Assembly: GCA_021413975.1 (NCBI GenBank)
Contig: JAIOPJ010000016.1
Coordinates: 1-64,000, forward strand
DNA from: Gemmatimonadota bacterium
Lineage (GTDB): Bacteria > Gemmatimonadota > Gemmatimonadetes > Gemmatimonadales > Gemmatimonadaceae
Reading direction: 5' to 3'
Length of the DNA: 64,000 nucleotides
Shown here: positions 34,907 to 43,416 of the stretch, piece by piece
How the letters are laid out: the number at the start of each line of letters is the position of its first letter
Position numbering within the stretch: the stretch's first letter is position 1
Notes under the pieces: model-generated
Seen by the model: the letters and a program-made list of their open reading frames with translations, nothing else
Database searches by the model: none
Told to the model about the DNA's origin: nothing
Translations under genes and position numbers: made by a program

Positions 34907-36133
34907 TCAATCCTTGTACGGATCGAATTCGCGGGCCCCCGCCATCACGGCGATGAGCGGCCGCAGCGTGTGCAGGATGTCGATCGTCCCGCCCTGCGCT
35001 TCCAGCACCGCCGGCAGGCGACGGTACACATGCGGGCTCTCGTCGACCCCGCCGCCCCGTAGCACGACACCCTTCTCCCGCACCCAGGCCTGCATCATGC
35101 CCTCGGAGATCGCGCCACGGAAGCTCGGACGACCGGGCTTCCGCCGCCGCGTGCCCGCTGCCGCGGTGCGCGACATCACGCGCCCGGCGCCGTGGACGGT
35201 GGAGTAGAGCGCGGCCCGTTGCAGTTCCGCGACCGGAGACTCGGCATCGATCACCTGCGTGCCGCGCACTATCACCGCGTCGTCTCCCATCGAGCCGCCC
35301 ACGAAGCCGAGCTGTCCCGGAAAGGCGGGCGTCGCGCCCTTGCGGATCACGACGACCGACTCGCCGGCGTGCTCCTCGATCCACGCGAAGTTGTGGTGGT
35401 TGTGCACGAGTTCCATCTCCCGGCCGCCCATGAGCCGCACCACCTTCCGCGCCACCCACTCGCGGCCGGCGTAGGCATACCGACCGGCGAGCGACATCGC
35501 CTGCCAGTAGTCATGACCGAGCGGCGCCGCGAGGTCGAGCAGCACCTCGCGTTCACGCACCTGCGTGCCCCAGGCTTCGCCCTCACCGAGCGCGAGGAAG
35601 CCGGAGGCGATCGAGTGACCGAGTCCGCGGCTGCCGAAGTGCACGCCCACCCACAGCGCGTCCGTCTCGTCGACGAAGACGTCCACGTAGTGGTTGCCGC
35701 TGCCCACCGTGCCGAGTTGCGACCGCGCCTTCGCGCGCAGTGCCTCCCGGTGCGTCGCAGGCACGGCTTCCCACGCCTCCTCCTCGAAGAGCGCGTGGTC
35801 GGTCGGCGCGTCGTCGGCGCGGTTCTTCCGGCCGACGCCGAAGCTCACGGTCTCGCTGATCTCGTCGGCGAGCGCGCTCAGCGTCCGCTGACGCGCCTCC
35901 CCGTCGTCGCCCAGCGATCCGAACGTGAGGTCGGTGCGGATGGCGGCATTGCCGCAGGCGATGTCGAAGCCGACGCCGACGACCGAGATCCGGTCGCGAT
36001 AGCTGGCCACGCCGCCGATCGGCATGACGTATCCGACATGGCCGTCGGCCATGAGCGCGGCGTCGACCGCGTTGGCGCGGACCGACTCGAACTGGATCAG
36101 GGTCTTCTCGTCGTGCTGTCCGAAGATCTGCAT
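34907..36133 (-). CDS. rtcB: RtcB-type RNA ligase
   Basis: A 408-residue GTP- and manganese-dependent RNA ligase joining 2',3'-cyclic phosphate to 5'-OH ends, used in RNA repair. Motifs are DGHVGYVMPIGGVA, the metal cysteine in DIACGNAAI, the GNHYVDVF loop, HNHHNF with three histidines, RKGATPAFPGQ and the guanylylated histidine in VHGAGRVMSRT. The start MQIFGQHDEKT is typical. Its ribosome site is embedded in a hairpin. No archease or RtcA gene is adjacent. Confidence 0.9.
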   Translation of the reverse strand: MQIFGQHDEKTLIQFESVRANAVDAALMADGHVGYVMPIGGVASYRDRISVVGVGFDIACGNAAIRTDLTFGSLGDDGEARQRTLSALADEISETVSFGVGRKNRADDAPTDHALFEEEAWEAVPATHREALRAKARSQLGTVGSGNHYVDVFVDETDALWVGVHFGSRGLGHSIASGFLALGEGEAWGTQVREREVLLDLAAPLGHDYWQAMSLAGRYAYAGREWVARKVVRLMGGREMELVHNHHNFAWIEEHAGESVVVIRKGATPAFPGQLGFVGGSMGDDAVIVRGTQVIDAESPVAELQRAALYSTVHGAGRVMSRTAAAGTRRRKPGRPSFRGAISEGMMQAWVREKGVVLRGGGVDESPHVYRRLPAVLEAQGGTIDILHTLRPLIAVMAGAREFDPYKD

Positions 36134-36140
36134 GGGACGT

Positions 36141-36158
36141 CCTCCCGCCTCCGGCGGG
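36141..36158 (-). promoter_or_regulatory. Hairpin in the rtcB leader that includes the ribosome site
   Basis: On the minus strand CCCGCC-GGA-GGCGGG forms a 6-bp hairpin whose 3' arm runs into GGGAGG, the likely Shine-Dalgarno sequence 7 nt before the rtcB ATG. Folding would hide part of the ribosome site. Confidence 0.4.
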
Positions 36159-36188
36159 AACAGTGTGTGATGGTGCGTTCCTCCGGCG

Positions 36189-36231
36189 CCCCCGGAGCGG
36201 GGCGAGGTGCGCACCGCGAACGCTCCGGGGG
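36189..36231 (-). other. 10-bp inverted repeat upstream of rtcB
   Basis: CCCCCGGAGC and GCTCCGGGGG are perfect complements 23 bp apart; the spacer contains the palindrome GGTGCGCACC at 36207-36216. On the rtcB strand this forms a structured leader or an operator array. Nothing coding is convincing between it and the rtcB start. Confidence 0.45.
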
Positions 36232-36365
36232 TCGTTCCGGTCGACGCGGTGATACCGGCGAGCATCGGGAGTCGCGTGCCTTCCGCTCGTGGTACCGTAC
36301 GATCCGACCCCGCGCCGCCGGTGCTTGGCGGATCAGGTACTGCGTGCAACGGACCGGGATACGAA

Positions 36366-36400
36366 GACCCCGCCTGGCTCGGGTGAGCGCAGGCGGGGTC
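36366..36400 (-). terminator. 11-bp stem terminator between the small RNA and rtcB
   Basis: GACCCCGCCTG pairs perfectly with CAGGCGGGGTC around a 13-nt loop; on the minus strand TTCGTAT follows. It would end transcripts coming from the promoter at 36689-36717 before they enter rtcB. Confidence 0.6.
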
Positions 36401-36430
36401 GGTGTCCGATCCCTGAGGGTCGGTCGGTCG

Positions 36431-36574
36431 CTAGTCCGTCAGCGAACGCTCTCCCCTGCCTGCGTAGGTCTTGCCACTCTTGAGATCCACTGGCGCGCAC
36501 GCCACCCTGCGGCGGCGAATGCCGTCGAGAGCGCACGGAGCGCTGGCGTAGGCGTTGAAGGAGCGGTGCGTCAT
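36431..36574 (-). CDS. Possible 47-residue small protein
   Basis: A short frame starting MTHRSFNAYASAP, with two cysteines and a basic centre (DGIRRRRVACAPVD), sits between an intrinsic terminator upstream and a strong hairpin downstream, on the strand of the promoter at 36689-36717. There is no clear ribosome site and no recognised family. It may be chance; codon quality cannot be judged over this length. Confidence 0.3.
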   Translation of the reverse strand: MTHRSFNAYASAPCALDGIRRRRVACAPVDLKSGKTYAGRGERSLTD

Positions 36575-36606
36575 GCGGGTCTCGCAGGGGGAAGTGAACG
36601 GGAATG

Positions 36607-36682
36607 AAAAAGAGTCGCGTCTCGGAAGAGCGGCCGGTGTGTACACCGACTGCTGCCTCGTGCGGGACGCGACTCCCATGCG
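36607..36682 (-). ncRNA. Candidate short hairpin RNA or attenuator with intrinsic terminator
   Basis: From the promoter at 36689-36717 a transcript would start near 36682. Within 7 nt it enters a perfect 10-bp stem (GAGTCGCGTC at 36666-36675, minus strand) closed by GACGCGACTC at 36612-36621 and followed directly by five T (36607-36611). The 44-nt loop has an inner hairpin, CGGTG-TACA-CACCG. This is the only good U-tract terminator seen in the window. It fits a roughly 76-nt small RNA or an attenuating leader; it matches no RNA family I recognise. Confidence 0.5.
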
Positions 36683-36688
36683 GAGGGA

Positions 36689-36717
36689 ACAGTAAGGCCG
36701 CATGTCTCGGCTGTCAA
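36689..36717 (-). promoter_or_regulatory. Near-consensus sigma-70 promoter
   Basis: On the minus strand TTGACA (36712-36717) and TACTGT (36689-36694) are separated by exactly 17 bp. It lies 9 bp beyond the 3' end of the beta-propeller gene and points toward rtcB, with no large gene directly after it. Confidence 0.65.
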
Positions 36718-36725
36718 GCGCCTCC

Positions 36726-37757
36726 TTATCGTCGCACCACGACCGGGGAGTACACCACCCCATCCGGCGTCTCTCCCACGCGCAGCTCGCCGATCACCAC
36801 GCGCCGCACCACATCGATCGCGACGACCTTCCCCGTCGCACTCAGTGAGAGCAGCGCCGTGCGGCCGTCGCCCGTGATCGTGACCCCTTGGGGACCGCCG
36901 CCGGTGAACTCCATGCGTCCGAGCTCGCGGCGGGACTCGCGCTCGATGAAGCGGAGCGACTCGCCACGATAGTCGGGCATGAGCACCGTGCGTGCGTCGG
37001 GCGAGAACAGCACCCGGTACGGCCAGCCGAATCCCTCGGCCGCCGTGGTCACGCTCCCCGTGCGCGTGTCCACCACGCTCACGCGGCCGGTCGCGTTGCT
37101 CCCCACCCACGCCTCATCGCCGCCGGGGGTCACGTTGATCGCCTCGGGCTGCGCCGGGACGTCGATGCTCCGCAGAGCACGGCCGGTCGCGAGGTCGAGC
37201 TGCGTGACCGTGTTGCTGCCGATGTCCCCCGTCCAGGCGCGGATGCCGTCGGCGGCGACGCCGACCATGTGCGACCCGCTCTTGTCGGTGCGGACCTCCT
37301 TCACGACGTGCATCGATCGCACGTTCACGATGATCACGGCGCGCGACGCCTCGACCGTCACCGCGACGAGTGAGTCGCCGGGGAGGAAGACGATCCCGTG
37401 CGGGCGGCGGTAGGCGCCGAGCTCGAGGGTGCGGATGATGCGCAGGGCGGACACGTCGATGATCGTCAGCGAGCTGCCGGGGGCCGGGCCGGTGCCGTAG
37501 TCGGTGACGACCGCTCGGCGGCCGTCGCGCGAGATCGCGATCTCGTGCGGACCGTTCCCGGTCGGCAAGGTCGCGAGCGTGATGCCGCTGGCCACGTCGA
37601 CGATCGTCGCGGTCGATGGGTCCTTGTTGGTGACGATCACGGTCCCGGTGAGCCCCGGAACCTGCGCGGCGACCGGCGATGACGCGAGGACACCGAGCCC
37701 GACAGCACCAATGGTGGTGCGAACCGCGTACCCGACGACGAAGGCGAGGTGCCGCAT
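36726..37757 (-). CDS. Secreted YncE-like beta-propeller protein
   Basis: A 343-residue exported protein: the signal peptide ends near SSPVAAQ, followed by repeated YVTN/NHL-like blades (TNKDPSTATIVDVASG, GPHEIAISRDGRRAVVTDYG, GRALRSIDVPAQPEAINVTP, GGPQGVTITGDGRTALLSLS). It belongs to the YncE/cytochrome-d1-like seven-bladed propeller group with unknown ligand. A GGGAGGA ribosome site precedes the ATG. It is transcribed away from the CPBP gene. Confidence 0.85.
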   Translation of the reverse strand: MRHLAFVVGYAVRTTIGAVGLGVLASSPVAAQVPGLTGTVIVTNKDPSTATIVDVASGITLATLPTGNGPHEIAISRDGRRAVVTDYGTGPAPGSSLTIIDVSALRIIRTLELGAYRRPHGIVFLPGDSLVAVTVEASRAVIIVNVRSMHVVKEVRTDKSGSHMVGVAADGIRAWTGDIGSNTVTQLDLATGRALRSIDVPAQPEAINVTPGGDEAWVGSNATGRVSVVDTRTGSVTTAAEGFGWPYRVLFSPDARTVLMPDYRGESLRFIERESRRELGRMEFTGGGPQGVTITGDGRTALLSLSATGKVVAIDVVRRVVIGELRVGETPDGVVYSPVVVRR

Positions 37758-37876
37758 CCAGTCCTCCCGCAGTAGGTGAGTATCGTGACGCCTCAGTATC
37801 GTACCCCATCCCCCACGGCGGCGCTTCCCCTGCGGCCGGCCGGACGCAGGACCCTTGAAGGAGGCGCGCGAGCGCG

Positions 37877-37882
37877 TAGAAT
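37877..37882 (+). promoter_or_regulatory. TAGAAT box 8 nt before the CPBP gene
   Basis: TAGAAT is followed by eight GC-rich bases and ATG. No ribosome site is visible, which fits a leaderless transcript. Confidence 0.4.
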
Positions 37883-37890
37883 CCCGCCGC

Positions 37891-38628
37891 ATGCATCTCC
37901 TTGGAACGACGGAGTGGTTCTTCCTCGGCTACTTGTGCCTCGTCCTGCCGTGGGCGGCCGCTCGCTCGAGGGCTCGTGTCCGACCGCTCGAGTCCGCCGA
38001 TCCGGCCGAGCGCACCGCGGCGGAAGGGGCTCTCCCTGCCGGAGTGGTCCGCCTCCTCGGCGGCACGTTGTTGCTGCTCCTGCTGCTGGGCTACTTCTCC
38101 TGGGTCATCGCGAGAGAGTGGCGCTACGACCTGCTCGGCGGCAGGGCCCTGGATGGACGCGCCTGGTTCCTCGGTGTCGTGACCCTCGCCCTGCAGCTCG
38201 GTCTCTTCGCCGTCGCTCGCTATTGGCGGGGCGAGGAGGCACGACGCCACATGGTGGCGCGTCGATTGGTCCCCCGGTCGTTGTCCGAGTGGGCGATGGT
38301 GTTGATCGTCGTGCTCGCAGCGGGCTTCGCCGAGGAGGCCGCATATCGGGATCTCGGGATGCTCTTCCTCGGCATCCTGACGGGGAGTGTCATTCTCTCT
38401 GCCGCGGTGATGTCGCTCGCCTTCGCCGCCGCGCACGCAGTGCAGGGTCGCAAGAGCATGCTCGTGATCCTCGGCACGGCCGTGCTGATGCACCTGCTCG
38501 TGTCCCTGACAGGGACCCTCGTGGTCGCGATGGTCGTGCACGTGGTCTACGACCTCGCCGCCGTCGCGCTCACCGCGCGCATGCTACGCAACGAGGCGAC
38601 GCCCGCCGGGATGGCGAACGCCGCCTGA
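37891..38628 (+). CDS. CPBP family intramembrane glutamic endopeptidase
   Basis: A 245-residue membrane protease-like protein of the CPBP (Abi) family with about seven hydrophobic segments. The catalytic motifs are EEAAYRD (after AAGFA), FAAAHAVQG and HVVYDL. Family members process membrane proteins or CAAX prenyl proteins in eukaryotes; bacterial substrates are rarely known. The start MHLLGTTEWFF is preferred because a Pribnow-like box lies 8 nt before it, even though the frame opens 12 codons earlier. Confidence 0.85.
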   Translation: MHLLGTTEWFFLGYLCLVLPWAAARSRARVRPLESADPAERTAAEGALPAGVVRLLGGTLLLLLLLGYFSWVIAREWRYDLLGGRALDGRAWFLGVVTLALQLGLFAVARYWRGEEARRHMVARRLVPRSLSEWAMVLIVVLAAGFAEEAAYRDLGMLFLGILTGSVILSAAVMSLAFAAAHAVQGRKSMLVILGTAVLMHLLVSLTGTLVVAMVVHVVYDLAAVALTARMLRNEATPAGMANAA

Positions 38629-38638
38629 GGCCGCCGAC

Positions 38639-38653
38639 GCCGGGGTGACCGGC
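38639..38653 (+). terminator. Short hairpin between convergent genes
   Basis: GCCGG-GGTGA-CCGGC lies in the 26-bp gap between the CPBP stop and the S9 peptidase stop. It is a 5-bp stem without T-run and therefore a weak candidate. Confidence 0.3.
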
Positions 38654-38654
38654 G

Positions 38655-41321
38655 CTAGGGCGTGAACGTCGCGCGCTGCGCCTTCACGTGCACGTCGAAC
38701 CAGGCCAGCCACCGGGCCCACTGGTCCAGGTCGCTCTCGTACGTCGCGACGCTGTGATCCTCGTACGGATAGAGGTAGAGCGCGGCCTCCTTGCCGAGTC
38801 CCTGGAGCGCATTGAACATGCGGATCGAACTCGTCGGTGCGGTGCCGGTGTTCTGGTCCTCGAGATTGTGGTACATGAGCAGCGCGCCGGAGATCCGGTC
38901 GGCCCTGAGGAAGGGCGACATGTCGAGGTAGGTCTCCTTCGCCTCGTAGAAGTTGCGACGCTCGCTCTGGAAGCCGAAGGGCGTGAGCGACCGGTTGTAC
39001 ATGCCGTCGCCGGCGATGCCCGCCTTGAAGTACGGCACCAACGTCATCGCGTTGACCGTGCTGAACGCCCCGTAGCTGTGGCCGCCGATGCCCATGCGGT
39101 CGCGGCGCACGAAGCCCGAGTCCACGATCGCGTCGAGGACCGCGTCGAGGTTCTCCTTCAGGTCGCGCGTGTAGTTGTCGTTCATGCGCCCCGAGTCGCC
39201 GAAGATCGGGATGTCGGGTTCGACGAAGACGTAGCCGCCGGCGACCCAGAGCTCGGTCGCGGTCGCGGGCCGGGCGGCCGGCACCGCCGGGAACTGGTTG
39301 ATGTTCGTGACCCAGCGCGAACGCTGGTAGGCCTGGTCGGTCGCATACTCGCGCGGGTAGAACCAGATCACGCCGGGCATGTCGCCGCCGCGCTTCCAGT
39401 CGCTCGGCAGCACGACGTCCACCCAGATCCGGAACCCGTCGCGCGGGCGGGTCACGGTGATGCGCTTGCGCACGGCCTGCGTGACCTCGGGCGCGACGTC
39501 CACCGCCTTGGTCAGTTGCCGCTGGGCCCCGGTGCGCGTGTCGCGCAGCCAGGCGTCCTCGATCACGGTCGCGCTCTGGCGCGTGAGGATCACTTCGCGA
39601 TGATCGTCGTCGAGGGCGGTGACGAAGCGGTCGTACGCGTCCGCCGGGCTGTCGAAGACGCGCGTGCGCGCGCCGGTCGCGATCTCGATCCGGTCCACCC
39701 AGGGCCGCGGCGCACGGCTATCCCATGCGGCGCCGTAGGTGCGCTGGCCGCTGACGAACACGCCCGCGCCGTCGCTCGTGGTCACGACGAAGGACTGGCC
39801 GTTGGGTCCGCGCCTGGTGCTGAGCGCGCCGCCGGTGCCGATCGTGTCGGCCGGGGTGTTGCCGCCCCCCGGGCCACCGGCGCCGCCCCCACCGAAGCCG
39901 CCGCCTGCACCGGGGATCGTGACTCCCCGACCGAGCGGGTACTTCCTGGCCATGTCGCCCACGCGGATGGCCGAGACCCTGCCGCTGTCACTCAGGAACA
40001 TCGTCTTGCCATCGGCGCTCCAGGCGACGTTGCCGAGTTGCGCGCCTCCTTCGTAGATGAGCTTCGTGTCGGTCGGCCCGAACGGCGGGAGCCATTGCAT
40101 GTACCGCACGCTCGTGGGTTGGGGCCGCGTGGGCGCGCCTCCTCGGGTGCCGGCCCCCGGCGCGCCACGTGCCGGCCGCGCATCGGCCCCGGTCGCCGCG
40201 CCATTGACCTCCGCGAAGACCGACTGCAGGTAGACGAGCCCCGGTCCCACCGGATTCCATTGGATGTTCCGCTTGCCCGTGTCGGACGCCGCGGCTCCGC
40301 CGGCCGCGCCGCCGGGGCCGCCCCGCGCTTCGTCGCGCAACGGCGTCGTCTGGAGGGTCGCGATCACCTTGCCGGTGTCGTCCCAGAGCTCCTGCACGCT
40401 CCCGAACGACGAGACCGGCACCAGGTACGAGAACGGTTCCGCCATCCTGGTGACGCGGAAGTGCGTGCCGGCGGCGGACGCGTCGACCGCGCGGATCATC
40501 GCCGGTGTGCCGATACGACGCACCGTGCGCTTCGCGACGTCGATCAGCGCGAGCTGGCCGGTCGTGTGGTACCTGAGCAAGGCCTGATCGTGCGGGTCCT
40601 CGAGGAGGCTCGCGTGTACCGGCTGCGGGACCGCACGCCCACCGGTGAGGCGCACCTGCGGGCCATCCTCGATCCCGTTCGCGCCATGCGTAGGCACGGC
40701 GCCCCGGCCCTCTGGAACGAGCACGGCGATCAACTGCTTCCCATCGGCGGACCAGGCGAGTTCCGTCACCAGGGTCGCGAGCAGCGGCGAGCGACTCACC
40801 TGCGTCGATCGCCCGGTCGCGACGTCGGCGACGAACGCGTAGGACGCATCAGGGAAGTTCGCGATGAAGCCGACCTGCGTGCCGGTCGGCGAGAACTCCT
40901 CGGCGCTGATCGAGGCACCCGCCGGCGTCTGCAGCGTGCGCGTCTCGCCGGTGCGCGGGTTCACCACGAGCAGGCCGGTGCGCGTGCTCGTGGTGAGCGA
41001 TCGCGCACGGTTGGCGCGCTCGTCGACCTGCAACCCGCCGAGGTACCGGTGCGGGACACCGAAGGTCGCGACCGTCGCGCGGTCCTTGCCGGTGGTGCGG
41101 AGGAACCAGGTGCGATCGGCGTTCGGCCGGTCGAACGAGATGTCGGTGCGCGGTGCGAGCACGATTCGTTCGATCACGGCCGGTGGCCGGACGTAGCGCT
41201 CGGTCTTGAGGATCGCCTGGGGGTCCCACGCGGCCGCGGACTGTGCGTGCGCGTCACCGGCCGGTGCGAGGAGGCTGACCGCGAGCAGGAGGAGCGCGGA
41301 GGAGGATCGGCAGGACGGCAT
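38655..41321 (-). CDS. Secreted S9 family prolyl oligopeptidase-like peptidase
   Basis: An 888-residue exported serine peptidase. The signal peptide ends at DAHAQ. An N-terminal propeller region is interrupted by Gly-rich low-complexity inserts (GGPGGAAGGAAA and GGGFGGGGAGGPGGG). The C-terminal alpha/beta-hydrolase domain carries the nucleophile in GGHSYGAFS, the acid in HNLEDQNTG and the histidine in YEDHS. It lacks a clear start further upstream. It follows the M28 peptidase gene on the same strand, so the two may jointly degrade external peptides. Confidence 0.9.
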   Translation of the reverse strand: MPSCRSSSALLLLAVSLLAPAGDAHAQSAAAWDPQAILKTERYVRPPAVIERIVLAPRTDISFDRPNADRTWFLRTTGKDRATVATFGVPHRYLGGLQVDERANRARSLTTSTRTGLLVVNPRTGETRTLQTPAGASISAEEFSPTGTQVGFIANFPDASYAFVADVATGRSTQVSRSPLLATLVTELAWSADGKQLIAVLVPEGRGAVPTHGANGIEDGPQVRLTGGRAVPQPVHASLLEDPHDQALLRYHTTGQLALIDVAKRTVRRIGTPAMIRAVDASAAGTHFRVTRMAEPFSYLVPVSSFGSVQELWDDTGKVIATLQTTPLRDEARGGPGGAAGGAAASDTGKRNIQWNPVGPGLVYLQSVFAEVNGAATGADARPARGAPGAGTRGGAPTRPQPTSVRYMQWLPPFGPTDTKLIYEGGAQLGNVAWSADGKTMFLSDSGRVSAIRVGDMARKYPLGRGVTIPGAGGGFGGGGAGGPGGGNTPADTIGTGGALSTRRGPNGQSFVVTTSDGAGVFVSGQRTYGAAWDSRAPRPWVDRIEIATGARTRVFDSPADAYDRFVTALDDDHREVILTRQSATVIEDAWLRDTRTGAQRQLTKAVDVAPEVTQAVRKRITVTRPRDGFRIWVDVVLPSDWKRGGDMPGVIWFYPREYATDQAYQRSRWVTNINQFPAVPAARPATATELWVAGGYVFVEPDIPIFGDSGRMNDNYTRDLKENLDAVLDAIVDSGFVRRDRMGIGGHSYGAFSTVNAMTLVPYFKAGIAGDGMYNRSLTPFGFQSERRNFYEAKETYLDMSPFLRADRISGALLMYHNLEDQNTGTAPTSSIRMFNALQGLGKEAALYLYPYEDHSVATYESDLDQWARWLAWFDVHVKAQRATFTP

Positions 41322-41428
41322 CGCGAGGAACTCCGGCGGTGGAACGCGCGACCGCGCGTTACTGAGGTTGAGAGGACGACGGCACGAACGGGGCGTGGCG
41401 TTCCGCTTTCGAGGGGTTCGCCGCTCGA

Positions 41429-43336
41429 TCAGCGCCCGCAACTCGGGTAGGACGGATCGGCACCGGCGATCGCCGGCCGCTCCGGCCGCGCCGCGATCGC
41501 GGTCATGACCTCGTGGATGAACCGCGCGAGCCGCGCCGTGTGGTCGTACTCGATGTAGCGCGGCTCGTCCGTGAGCTGATGGTAGTCCTGCGCGTACCCG
41601 AGCGAGAAGTAGGTCACCGGGATCTCCTTGCTCACGTAGTTCACCTGGTCGCTGCGGCAGAACCGGTTCATCGGGTTGGCCGTGACGTCCCAGCTCCTGT
41701 CGATCGCCATCGGCTCCTTGCTGCCCGCGTTGACCGAGTCGATGATGTCGCCGAACTCGCGTGAGAGGCGCCGCGACCCGAGCATCTGCACCGAGTTGGG
41801 CCCGCCGAACTTCACCTGGTCGGCGCGTCCCTTGCCGAGCATGTCCATGTTGTGCGCGGCGACGATGTTCGCCAGCGGCACCGTCGGATGGTCCACGAAC
41901 CAGCGCGAGCCGAGCAGTCCGGCCTCCTCGCCCTGGTGGGAGATGAAGATGATCGAGCGCGCCGGCTTCTCCGCCGCGAAGCGCTCGGCGATCTCGAGCA
42001 GCACCACCGTTCCCGACCCGTCGTCGTCGGCGCCATTGAAGACCGAGTCCATCTGCGCAGGACGGATCCGGCGCGCGCGCGCGATCAAAGAGTCGATCCG
42101 CCGCTGCTGATCGGCCGTGGGCTGACAGGCCGGATCGTTGCTCCCCTGTCGCCGGGTCACGGTGTTGACGGCACGCAACGAATCGTGATCGACCGGCGTG
42201 CCGGTCGTACCGACATGGTCGTTGTGCGCTCCCACCAGCACGTACTCGGCGGCACGCGCGGGATCGGAGCCAGGCAGGATCGCGACCACGTTGCGCGCCG
42301 GAGACGACGTCGGCCTCCACGCATAGGTCCAGCGCCCGCTCACCGCGCCGCCAACCATGCCGACGGTCACCGTGGAGACGGGACGGCCGAAGATCCGCTC
42401 GGCCAACGCACTCGAGATCGTCGCTCCACCGGTCGTGCTCGCGCCACCCGGCAGGCCCTGGGGCTGCATCATGCCCCGGGGCGCGAGTGCCGCGGCGCGC
42501 GCGGTCTCACTCATGCCATCGAGTCCGACCACCAGCACGGCGACCGCACCCGCGGCGAGAGCTCGGCGGTCGGCGGACGGTCCGGCGGGGCGCTGTGGGC
42601 CACCGACTGCGGCCGGTCGCGGGTTCGCGCGAGCGGCCGCCTCGACCGCGGCTGCCGCGGCCGCACCGAACTTGTTCGGCACGTCGGCGCAGCTCACGAA
42701 GCTCGTCGGCGCGCGATTCACCGGTGTACCTCCCGAGGTCGCATCGCTCACGAAGACCGCGACCTTGCCGCGGAAGACCGCCGGATCGAGCACCACGCTC
42801 GTGTCGTTCCACCGTCCGGCGAACACGGCCGGCACGTCGCTGAAGTCCACGGAAGCCGCGAGCCCGTTCCCTGCGGTAGGCGTCATGGGAACGAAGGCGG
42901 CGGTCAGCGAGGCCGGTACCCCCGCCACGACCAGCCGCACGGCAGGCGCATCGAAGCCCGCGGCTCCGTATGGGAGCACCTGGAAGAAGGTCCCGTCGTC
43001 GCCGGCCGGTTTGAGTCCGAGCCGCCGGAACTCGCGTGCGATGTACTCGGTGGTCCGGGTGTTCCCGGGCTCGCCGGTCCGCCGGCCGCGCATGGAGTCA
43101 TCGGCGATCTGGTAGAGACGGGTCCGGAGGTCATTCGCCGTGATCTCGGTGCTCGTCGGACGCGGCGCCCAGGTGCGAGGGCCTTCGTCGGGCCAGACGC
43201 GCTGGTCGGCGGCGCGGGCGGGGCGGGCCCCGGAGGGCGTCTGGGCGGACGCGCGAGGTGCGACTGCGAGAGGCGCGACGGCGAGGAGCAGCAACGAGCC
43301 GGCGGTGGAGACCCGGCGGAGCAGGGCAAGCGACAT
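41429..43336 (-). CDS. Secreted M28 family zinc peptidase
   Basis: A 635-residue exported di-zinc aminopeptidase-like protein. After a signal peptide (ending near RASAQ) comes a PA-like insert, then the M28 core with zinc ligands in GAHNDHVG, NGADDDGSG, HQGEEAGLLGS and AHNMDML, and a closing YHQLTDE. The family removes N-terminal residues from peptides. A GAGGTCCC ribosome site precedes the ATG. It follows kynB after 80 bp and precedes the S9 gene on the same strand. Confidence 0.9.
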   Translation of the reverse strand: MSLALLRRVSTAGSLLLLAVAPLAVAPRASAQTPSGARPARAADQRVWPDEGPRTWAPRPTSTEITANDLRTRLYQIADDSMRGRRTGEPGNTRTTEYIAREFRRLGLKPAGDDGTFFQVLPYGAAGFDAPAVRLVVAGVPASLTAAFVPMTPTAGNGLAASVDFSDVPAVFAGRWNDTSVVLDPAVFRGKVAVFVSDATSGGTPVNRAPTSFVSCADVPNKFGAAAAAAVEAAARANPRPAAVGGPQRPAGPSADRRALAAGAVAVLVVGLDGMSETARAAALAPRGMMQPQGLPGGASTTGGATISSALAERIFGRPVSTVTVGMVGGAVSGRWTYAWRPTSSPARNVVAILPGSDPARAAEYVLVGAHNDHVGTTGTPVDHDSLRAVNTVTRRQGSNDPACQPTADQQRRIDSLIARARRIRPAQMDSVFNGADDDGSGTVVLLEIAERFAAEKPARSIIFISHQGEEAGLLGSRWFVDHPTVPLANIVAAHNMDMLGKGRADQVKFGGPNSVQMLGSRRLSREFGDIIDSVNAGSKEPMAIDRSWDVTANPMNRFCRSDQVNYVSKEIPVTYFSLGYAQDYHQLTDEPRYIEYDHTARLARFIHEVMTAIAARPERPAIAGADPSYPSCGR

Positions 43337-43416
43337 GCGTGGGACCTCGGGTCGATCGGAGGTGGACTGGACGGGGGCGGCGCGCCCGGAGGACTACGCG
43401 CGCGGTCCGCCGAACG

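Noticed and set aside
36134-36725. tmRNA or RNase P RNA in the large gap before rtcB
   Set aside because: The conserved 5' and 3' ends and core motifs of these RNAs are not present; only promoter, hairpins and a short frame are visible.
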